This document shows positions 57,967 to 64,000 of a stretch of 64,000 bases of DNA, piece after piece. The first letter of the stretch is position 1. Every line of letters begins with the position of its first letter. The position numbers and the translations under genes were made by a program. The notes beneath the pieces are model-generated. The model searched no databases. It was not told the DNA's origin and saw nothing but the letters and a program-made list of their open reading frames with translations. Origin of the DNA: Campylobacter blaseri (GTDB lineage Bacteria; Campylobacterota; Campylobacteria; Campylobacterales; Campylobacteraceae); assembly GCF_013201895.1 (NCBI RefSeq), contig NZ_CP053841.1, forward strand, positions 1,054,001-1,118,000, read 5' to 3'.

Positions 57967-57987
57967 TTAATGTAAAAAGTGTCTTAT
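57967..57987 (-). pseudogene. Orphan purH tail in the left repeat
   Basis: Read on the minus strand the last codons encode IRHFLH and stop, exactly the C-terminus of purH, but with synonymous changes at Arg (AGA/AGG), His (CAC/CAT) and Leu (TTA/TTG). No purH sequence lies to its right, so it is a detached remnant. Confidence 0.75.
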
Positions 57988-58917
57988 ATATAAAATAAAA
58001 CTAAAGTTTTAGTTATAATATTAAAATTAATATAATAATAAAAAATCTACTAAGTATTTAAATTTTAATTTCATATGCTGATTCATAATTTCCAAATCAA
58101 TAATTAAATATTCATGGAAATAAAAAATTAACTATGGTTATTATTAATATATTTTAAATTTATGTTGGTTGTTCTTTTGCATTAAGATTTTTTAATTTGC
58201 TTATTTTTTAAATCATGTTAAGATTCTTACATATCTATATCGCTATTTTATAAGTTTAATACCAATGATATTTTAGTATTAAACTTACTATTATAAAAAC
58301 TAACCCAAACTCTTTGCGATATTAATCAAAATGGTTTTGAAATTAACAAACTTTTTATTTTATGGTTCTATTGAATCAAAGTGTTAATTTTTATTTGGAA
58401 TATACTATATTTCTATTACAAAGGTAAAAATAGAAGCGATGCTTATGGGTAATTAACAAATTTAAAAATGCTAAAAGGATTAGAATTAGATATTAAAAAT
58501 TTAAAAGTAATGTTAATAAAAAGAACACATATAAAGTTCGATAAAATATACAATTATAATAAGACTTCTACAAATAACACAAATACAATATCAGCATATA
58601 GAAAAAATGTATGGTAGGTATTATATATCTTTGTTTTATTAGCGATATAAAATTATTAAATCTTTAAATTAAATGTTAAAATATAATTTTAATAAAATAG
58701 TTAAATAAATGGAAAATATTATTATAATCAAATAAAGGTTATAAAAATTTAACAATAAATTCTAAAAAGAGAGGTAGAAAATCAAAATCTCATAGATTTT
58801 TTAACTAACAAAATGCTATACTTGCAGAAAAAGCAAAAATTAAAAGAAAGATATTGCAAAAAATTATCAAGCAAAGAAATAAAATATAAGTCTAGATAGA
58901 TATTTAAATATTAAAAT
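57988..58917. other. AT-rich stretch without intact genes
   Basis: About 930 bases of very AT-rich DNA at the left end of the island. No frame longer than chance was found. A stretch near 58758-58880 could encode a broken basic peptide (SKKRGRKSKSH..) that may belong to the decayed transposase just downstream, in another frame; this is uncertain. Confidence 0.6.
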
Positions 58918-59145
58918 ACTCTAATATTATGTACAGATAAATTTAAAGTATATAAAAATTATATACTTTAAAATAATATAGAGTTTTCTCATTAAAAAAT
59001 AGAAAAGAGTAAAATAATTTATCATGTACAAAATTTTAATAAATATAATAATAGATTAAAGAGATTTGTAAGTAATTTTAATTGAGTCATAACTAAATCT
59101 TGAGTTTTATATAGAATTATTTAATTTATTATATACAATTAACTT
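58918..59145 (+). pseudogene. Decayed ISXO2/IS1595-type transposase C-terminus
   Basis: One frame, broken only by point stops, reads TDKFKVYKNYI..NIEFSH..KIEKSK, IIYHVQNFNKYNNRLKRFV, SNFN-stop-VITK and, after a single-base shift, YLEFYIELFNLL. This is the pattern of ISXO2-like transposases (TDxxxSY...IYHIQNxNxYHSRLKxF..FxGVATKYLxNYL). At least four stops and one frameshift show it is dead. The N-terminus and terminal inverted repeats were not found. Confidence 0.65.
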
Positions 59146-59367
59146 TAATATATCTGAATTAAACATTAAAATATATTATTAAGTTTTTGTAATAATAAAA
59201 CAAAAATAACAAATAAGGATATGATATTATAAGTAGCTTAGTGATTAATTTAAACAAACTATACAATAAAATCATATCTTGTAAAATAAAAAAATGTATA
59301 ATACAAGAATAGGTTTTTGAAAAACAAATAATATTAAATAATTTATTCAAAACAAGAGAAAATTTAC

Positions 59368-59373
59368 TATAAT
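59368..59373 (+). promoter_or_regulatory. -10 element of the restriction-modification operon
   Basis: TATAAT, 36 bases before the ATG at 59409; TTCAAA at 59346-59351 could serve as a poor -35. Confidence 0.45.
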
Positions 59374-59408
59374 ACAATTAGAAAAATAAAAAAAGCAGAG
59401 AATAAAAA

Positions 59409-61514
59409 ATGAGTAAATCAGAACAATTAACACAAAATAAAATATACTCTAATAATGTTACCATACTTGATAGGTATGAGTGTTTAAGTCTTGGTGCAAC
59501 TACTGTAAAATCTTTAATTGACTCAAATATAATAAAAAAATATAAAGTAAATAAAGATATTGCCAAGAAAAAACCAGATGTTTTAATAATAAATAAAGAA
59601 AAAGAAGTAGTAATTTATCTTGAACAAAAAGTGCCACATAAATTTAAAAGTGAAAATGATATAAAAAGAGCTATAAATCAAGAATTATCAGTTGCAAAAG
59701 CAATTAATTCTTTAATTTATATTGTTAGTGATGGAGAGTCGTATATTTGGATAAATCCCAAAACAGGAAATCCTATATTAGACGAAAATGGCAATGAGAT
59801 TAATTTAGCAATAAGACCAAAAGAAAACGAGAAGGAGATAGCAACTCTTGTAAATAATATTTCTCAATCTATTAGCTCTACTAATGACAAAATATTAAAA
59901 AAAGAATATTTAGACCCAACAACTTTAGCCGTAAAAATTAATAGAATACTTGTAAATCTAACTTTTGCATCAGCTAAAATGTCGTTATATACATTTGTAG
60001 AATTATTTTTATTTAAATATTTATCAGATATAAATGTTTTAAAAGGAGATAGTTCCTTTTCTCATATTGTAAATATGTATTCAGACGATTACAAAAAAAG
60101 AGACCCAGATATTACAGATGCTAAAATATTAGGTAAATATATAGATGGAGCAAGGGAGACTATGAAAAAATTATTTCCTGAAGCTAATGATGGCACTAGT
60201 ATTATAAATGGTCAAGTTTTTCATATAGAAAAAGATGATTTTAATAACTATATTAGTAAAGATAATACAGATGAAATATTTAAAAAAGTCATATTAGAGT
60301 TTTATAAATATGAAAAAGAAAACGGAAAATTTTTGAATATTAGTACAGATTTTAAATCAAAATTATTTGAAACTTTTATGAAAAACAGTAATGAAAAGTC
60401 TGATATGGGTCAGTTTTTTACGCCATTAAAAATTGTCAATGAAATGATTTCTATGGTTGATATAAATAAAGGAATGAAAATATGTGACCCAGCTTGTGGT
60501 GTAGGAAAATTTTTACTTGAGTCAATAGATGACAAAATGTCTGATTACTATAAATATGAAAAAGGTAATTTAGAGCAGAATATAGAGATTATAGGTTATG
60601 ACAAAATGATGTCTGAGAGAGATGATTTAACTATAATTTTAGCAAAAGCAAATATGTTAATTTATTTTTCTGAATTGTTTAAAAAAAACAATTCCCTATC
60701 AGATGTAAAAAAAATATCTCAAAGTTTATTAGATAAATCTTTTTATCTTCATAAAACAATGTTAGGAACTCTAGGAGAATTAGAAAAAAATAAATATGAT
60801 TTAATTCTTGCTAATCCACCTTATTATCAAAGTAAAATAATGATGGAGAATGCCAAAAATACTGGGAATTATAATTTAGGCGGTAGTGGTGTTGAAAGTT
60901 TATTTTTAGAATGGATATTAAAATCATTAAAATATGGTGGGGTAGCAAATATTGTACTTCCTGATGGTATATTCTCAAATTATGCAAATAAAAAAATAAA
61001 AAAATATATTATAAATAATTTTTATATAGAAAGTATTATATCACTACCAGTTGGGGCATTTTTCAATACACCTAAGAAGACATATATTTTAACATTAAAA
61101 AAGAAAACAGAGGATGAATTAAATAATAATATACATCAAAAATATCCTGTATTTACATATATTGCAAATACAATAGGTGAAACACTTGATGTATATAGAT
61201 TTGATAATTATGATAGTGATTTAAAAGAAGCTGTAACAAAATATAACTTTTATAGAAAAGGTGATAAAAATAATATTGTAGAACCTATTAAATCATATAT
61301 TAAAAATGATAAAAAGCTGAAGTTAATTAATATAGACGAATTTAACGAAAATAAATCTTGGATAATTGAAAATTGGTGGACAGAAGAAGAAAAAATTGAT
61401 ATAGGACTTAAAAAGGCAAAAAATATTGTAACAGTAGATGAATTTCAAGATTTATTGGAAGATATGATTGTATCCTTAAAAGACTTTAAGGAGGAATTAG
61501 AATGGCTAAAATAA
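59409..61514 (+). CDS. Fused nuclease/N6-adenine DNA methyltransferase of a BcgI-like/Type I-like R-M system
   Basis: A 701-residue protein. Residues about 20-140 form a restriction nuclease-like domain with a PD-(D/E)xK motif (KKPDVLI, Asp57; then YLEQK, Glu72 and Lys74). Residues about 165-330 resemble the helical N-terminal part of HsdM. The methylase core has GQFFTPLKIVNEM, the SAM motif DPACGVGKF (360-368) and catalytic NPPY (469-472). There are no helicase motifs and no separate HsdR gene, so cleavage would not need translocation, as in Type IIB enzymes such as BcgI, whose A subunit is a nuclease-methylase fusion of similar size. It could also act mainly as a methylase if the nuclease is inactive. 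A 13-base overlap with the specificity gene ties the two together. Much lower G+C than nearby genes. Confidence 0.82.
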   Translation: MSKSEQLTQNKIYSNNVTILDRYECLSLGATTVKSLIDSNIIKKYKVNKDIAKKKPDVLIINKEKEVVIYLEQKVPHKFKSENDIKRAINQELSVAKAINSLIYIVSDGESYIWINPKTGNPILDENGNEINLAIRPKENEKEIATLVNNISQSISSTNDKILKKEYLDPTTLAVKINRILVNLTFASAKMSLYTFVELFLFKYLSDINVLKGDSSFSHIVNMYSDDYKKRDPDITDAKILGKYIDGARETMKKLFPEANDGTSIINGQVFHIEKDDFNNYISKDNTDEIFKKVILEFYKYEKENGKFLNISTDFKSKLFETFMKNSNEKSDMGQFFTPLKIVNEMISMVDINKGMKICDPACGVGKFLLESIDDKMSDYYKYEKGNLEQNIEIIGYDKMMSERDDLTIILAKANMLIYFSELFKKNNSLSDVKKISQSLLDKSFYLHKTMLGTLGELEKNKYDLILANPPYYQSKIMMENAKNTGNYNLGGSGVESLFLEWILKSLKYGGVANIVLPDGIFSNYANKKIKKYIINNFYIESIISLPVGAFFNTPKKTYILTLKKKTEDELNNNIHQKYPVFTYIANTIGETLDVYRFDNYDSDLKEAVTKYNFYRKGDKNNIVEPIKSYIKNDKKLKLINIDEFNENKSWIIENWWTEEEKIDIGLKKAKNIVTVDEFQDLLEDMIVSLKDFKEELEWLK

Positions 61515-63169
61515 GTTACGTTGAAAAACAAATTTTAGATATATGTGATATAATACCTGAAAATCATAAATATACTAAAAACTATATTAATAATAATAAA
61601 GGGGAATATCCCGTATATTCCGCAAATACAAATATGCCTTTTGGCTATATTAGTGATTATGATTTTGAGAATGAAGAAGTTTTTTGTGTTGTCAATTATG
61701 GTGATTCTGGTAAAACATACAATATTACTACGAATAGGTTTTCTATAGGTCGAAATGTATGTGGAGTAAAGATTAAGGAAGAATATAAAAGTGTTCTTTC
61801 GCTTGAATTTATTAGATTAATGGCAGAGCAAAAGTTTCTTTTAAGGGTAAAAGGGTCAAAACAAAAAAATTTAAACCAAACCCTTGTAAAAACAACAGAA
61901 ATAAATATTCCAGTTAATGAAGATGGTGATTTTGACATTGAAAAACAAAAAGAAATTGTAAAAAAATATAATATTATAGAAGATAAAAAATTAGAATTAA
62001 AAGAAAAATTAGATTATATAAATAGTGTTGAAGTAGATTTTATGGCTAGTAATGAAGAAAAAAGAACTATTATTTTGCCATTTGAAGAATTGTTTGAAAT
62101 AGAAAGAGGAAAAGTAATTTCTCAAATGTATATAAATAATAATAAAGGTGATTATCCAGTATATTCTACACAATTAGATATGCCTTTTGGCTACATTAAT
62201 AACTTTATGTATGATGGAAAATATCTTATATGGAATACTGATGGTCTTGGTGGTTATATTAGAAATATTGAAGGTAAATTTTCTATTACAAATATTGTTG
62301 GTATAATGAAATTGAAATCTGAATATTATGATACTGTTAATTTAGAGTATATTAGAAGAATATTACAACCTATTTTTAGACAAAATACTAAAGGTAGAGA
62401 GGGTATTAAAGGTAAAAATGAATATACAAAAATAAATAGTACAATGATAAAAAATTTAAATATAAAAATAGAATTTCCCGCAACTAAAGATGGAAAAATA
62501 GATTTAGATAAACAAAATGCAATTGTAAAAAAATATGATTTAATTGATGAAATGAAACAAAAAATAACTGATAAAGGTTTACCTTTTACACTTGCAAATG
62601 TTGAGTTAGATGGCTTAACTCCATATATATATATATATATATATATAAACGTTAGCGAATTATTTAATATAGTTAGAGGAAAAAGTAAATACACGAAAAC
62701 ATATTGTAAAAATAATTACGGACAATATCCAGTTTATTCAGCAGATAATTATTCGCCATTATCATATATGAATACTTATGATTATAGTGGAAAGTATTTA
62801 TCTGTTTCTGTTAATGGTATAGCTGGAGTAATGAAAATTTTCAATGAAAAATTTTCTATAAATGCTGACAGAGTTATTTTAATTCCTAAAATGGAAAATA
62901 TAAATTTAGAATATGTATCTAATGTATTAGAGTACAGGTTAAGAGATATTGCAAAGGGAAGAAAAGGAATAGGTCGCAAAAATGAATTTACAAAATTAAC
63001 CAAAAATATGATTGACGATATAAAAATACCTATACCATTTAATTGCTATGGAGATATAGATGGCGATATTCAAATTGAAATATCAAAACAATATAATCAA
63101 ATTTTAAAAATTAAAGATATTTTAGTAAAAAAAGCAGACGATATTATAAATACAGAAATAAAATTTTAA
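61502..63169 (+). CDS. Specificity (HsdS-type) subunit with three target-recognition modules
   Basis: A 555-residue DNA-recognition subunit. Three modules each hold a PVYSA-like core and a following helical linker: module 1 about residues 5-175 (EYPVYSANTNMPFGYI), module 2 about 195-365 (DYPVYSTQLDMPFGYI), module 3 about 378-555 (QYPVYSADNYSPLSYM). Normal HsdS or BcgI-B subunits carry two. Linkers after modules 1 and 2 share DFDIEKQKEIVKKYNI / KIDLDKQNAIVKKYDL, the coiled-coil spacers. A run encoding Tyr-Ile repeats (residues 375-382) sits between modules 2 and 3 and is a (AT)12 tract. Ribosome site AAGGAGG before the ATG inside the methylase gene. Confidence 0.85.
   Translation: MAKISYVEKQILDICDIIPENHKYTKNYINNNKGEYPVYSANTNMPFGYISDYDFENEEVFCVVNYGDSGKTYNITTNRFSIGRNVCGVKIKEEYKSVLSLEFIRLMAEQKFLLRVKGSKQKNLNQTLVKTTEINIPVNEDGDFDIEKQKEIVKKYNIIEDKKLELKEKLDYINSVEVDFMASNEEKRTIILPFEELFEIERGKVISQMYINNNKGDYPVYSTQLDMPFGYINNFMYDGKYLIWNTDGLGGYIRNIEGKFSITNIVGIMKLKSEYYDTVNLEYIRRILQPIFRQNTKGREGIKGKNEYTKINSTMIKNLNIKIEFPATKDGKIDLDKQNAIVKKYDLIDEMKQKITDKGLPFTLANVELDGLTPYIYIYIYINVSELFNIVRGKSKYTKTYCKNNYGQYPVYSADNYSPLSYMNTYDYSGKYLSVSVNGIAGVMKIFNEKFSINADRVILIPKMENINLEYVSNVLEYRLRDIAKGRKGIGRKNEFTKLTKNMIDDIKIPIPFNCYGDIDGDIQIEISKQYNQILKIKDILVKKADDIINTEIKF
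62623..62647 (+). repeat. (AT)12 dinucleotide tract inside the specificity gene
   Basis: Twelve AT units plus one A, encoding Tyr-Ile repeats at the module 2/3 junction. Loss of one unit gives codons AAA CGT TAG and gain of one unit gives TAA right after the tract, so either slip truncates the protein to about 382 residues. A change of three units keeps the frame. Confidence 0.95.
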
Positions 63170-63393
63170 ATAAAAATAATGTAATACAAGTATTAGCTGG
63201 AATAATAAATAAAAATTCTTATTCTTTTTTTGCTCAAAATTAGGAGAAAGTATTATAAGAATAAGGAATAATTATATAAAGTATAATAAAATATGTAAAT
63301 GTAATAGTTGAAATAATAAAAGTATTATGCTTATATATTAATTTTACAAATAACAAATAGAAGATTTAAAAATATACTAATTAAAACACATAA
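63170..63393. other. AT-rich spacer at the right end of the island
   Basis: About 220 bases between the specificity gene and the right repeat. No gene or RNA seen. It ends abruptly where similarity to ftsZ begins. Confidence 0.6.
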
Positions 63394-63508
63394 GCTTATC
63401 TTAGAAATAAAATGGACTAATTAAAAACTATATATTCTTTCATTCTTTAAAGAGATATCAAATTACTGATATCTCTTTTATTTATTTTTAATGCAAAAAA
63501 TGCCTTAT
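63394..63508. repeat. Right direct repeat flanking the R-M island
   Basis: Copy of the ftsZ tail (AYLRNKMD, stop) and terminator, leading into the real 3' end of purH. The similarity to 57877 starts sharply at 63394; the base before it differs. Confidence 0.9.
63449..63478. terminator. Duplicated terminator hairpin next to purH
   Basis: Identical stem and loop to the ftsZ terminator. It ends ten bases from the purH stop and could stop transcripts leaving the R-M operon. Confidence 0.75.
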
Positions 63509-64000
63509 TCCTGTAAAATACATTGCAATATCATTTTCATCGGCTGCTTTTATAACATCTTCATCTCTTATTGAACCACCTGGTTGAACTATATTTTTAA
63601 CTCCAACTTTAGCTGCTATCTCAACACTATCTCTAAAAGGGAAAAATGCCTCACTAGCCAAAGTGCAACCATTTAAATCAAGCCCCATATCATTTGCTTT
63701 ATTCACAGCAGCCCTAGCCGCATCAACCCTGCTTGTCATACCCATACCAATGGCAACCATAGCACTGTTTTTAACATAAACAACACAATTACTCTTTGTT
63801 AAAGCTGCTATTTTCCATGCCATTAGCATATCATTTAACTCATCTTTTGAAGATTGTTTTTTGGTAACACATTTTGCATCTAATATCTCGCTATCATCTA
63901 CAAAATCACGCTCTTGATATACAAAACCACCATCTATAAACTTAAAGTTATAATCCTCATCGCTTCTTGCTAAAAATTTATTTTCTTGAGTAAAAATTTT
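63488..64000 (-). CDS. purH: Bifunctional AICAR transformylase/IMP cyclohydrolase, C-terminal part
   Basis: The last 170 codons of PurH, which completes purine synthesis to IMP; the rest is beyond the right edge. The segment is the end of the transformylase domain: [70 protein letters not shown] and the C-terminal FTGIRHFLH. It converges on ftsZ in the layout expected before the island was inserted. Confidence 0.95.
   Translation of the reverse strand, partial: KIFTQENKFLARSDEDYNFKFIDGGFVYQERDFVDDSEILDAKCVTKKQSSKDELNDMLMAWKIAALTKSNCVVYVKNSAMVAIGMGMTSRVDAARAAVNKANDMGLDLNGCTLASEAFFPFRDSVEIAAKVGVKNIVQPGGSIRDEDVIKAADENDIAMYFTGIRHFLH

Larger units (their letters stand above)
57877..57987. repeat. 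Left direct repeat flanking the R-M island
   Basis: ftsZ codons for AYLRNKMD, stop, terminator hairpin and a reversed purH tail. The first 86 bases match 63394-63479 at 84 positions with no gaps; the rest matches with more changes. Confidence 0.9.

Noticed and set aside
58945-58969. Perfect AT-rich hairpin AAAGTATATAA-AAA-TTATATACTTT
   Set aside because: It falls inside the decayed transposase frame (FKVYKNYIL), has almost no G+C, and such stems are expected by chance here.
59159-59377. 72-codon minus-strand frame before the R-M operon
   Set aside because: Low-complexity Leu/Tyr/Phe-rich product from AT-rich DNA, with no recognisable domain.
62326-62694. 122-codon minus-strand frame across the AT tract
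   Set aside because: It is a shadow of the specificity gene; its Tyr-Ile run comes from the same dinucleotide tract and it has no ribosome site.
1-64000. tRNA genes, 5S/16S/23S genes and CRISPR arrays
   Set aside because: Looked for in the gaps between genes; no cloverleaf, ribosomal RNA core or regularly spaced repeat was seen.

Overview
The window is chromosomal DNA of a low-G+C member of the Campylobacterota, most likely a Campylobacter species other than C. jejuni. Three things point there: AT-rich codon use throughout, family-specific genes (DUF2018, a DUF5644/HdrB-like protein, a Campylobacter-type HspR/CbpA pair), and gene neighbourhoods that, from memory, match Campylobacter order: hemC-fxsA-proS-hemA-ispB; kefB-hspR-cbpA / htrA-cprR-cprS; lolC/E-secA / lolA / Pif1-like helicase / SH3-NlpC lipoprotein; and rmuC-ftsL-rsmH / ppiD-ftsA-ftsZ.

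Left to right: a truncated Tat-exported TMAO/DMSO-type molybdoenzyme (minus strand) diverges from an OmpR-like regulator, which is followed by RNase P RNA (rnpB, minus strand). Then comes a tandem array of three ankyrin-type exported proteins, interleaved with tiny leader ORFs and ending in the dead first codons of a fourth copy (2.2-6.1 kb). Housekeeping genes follow (hemG, truD, thiL). A long minus-strand block (11.6-23.6 kb) combines haem synthesis (hemC, hemA), proS, a polyprenyl diphosphate synthase and a classical o-succinylbenzoate menaquinone operon menF-D-B-C-E. Next are a racemase, metY-cysK, two tandem Na+ symporters, two cation/proton antiporters, the heat-shock/periplasmic protease locus with its two-component system, metF-metE, Lol/Sec export genes and the division genes ending in ftsZ.

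The most interesting region is 57.9-63.5 kb. The shared 3' region of convergent ftsZ and purH is present twice: ftsZ tail, terminator hairpin and the last codons of purH occur as direct repeats of about 110 bp. Between the repeats lie about 5.4 kb of AT-rich DNA. This holds a decayed transposase fragment of ISXO2/IS1595 type and a compact restriction-modification system. One 701-residue protein joins a PD-(D/E)xK nuclease to an N6-adenine methyltransferase. A 555-residue specificity subunit carries three target-recognition modules instead of the usual two. A (AT)12 tract lies exactly at the junction of modules 2 and 3. Gain or loss of one AT unit creates a stop codon within three codons of the tract in either direction, so slippage should toggle the subunit between a three-module and a two-module form.

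Other regulatory points: metE has a strong promoter and a leader RNA of about 290 nt carrying a 10-codon ORF (MSCPMVDLYR) with a good ribosome site and a later terminator-like hairpin. cbpA-hspR has a near-consensus promoter overlapped by a HAIR-like inverted repeat. A small lipoprotein at 11.0 kb has its Shine-Dalgarno sequence buried in an 11-bp hairpin. No tRNA genes, 5S/16S/23S genes or CRISPR arrays were seen.
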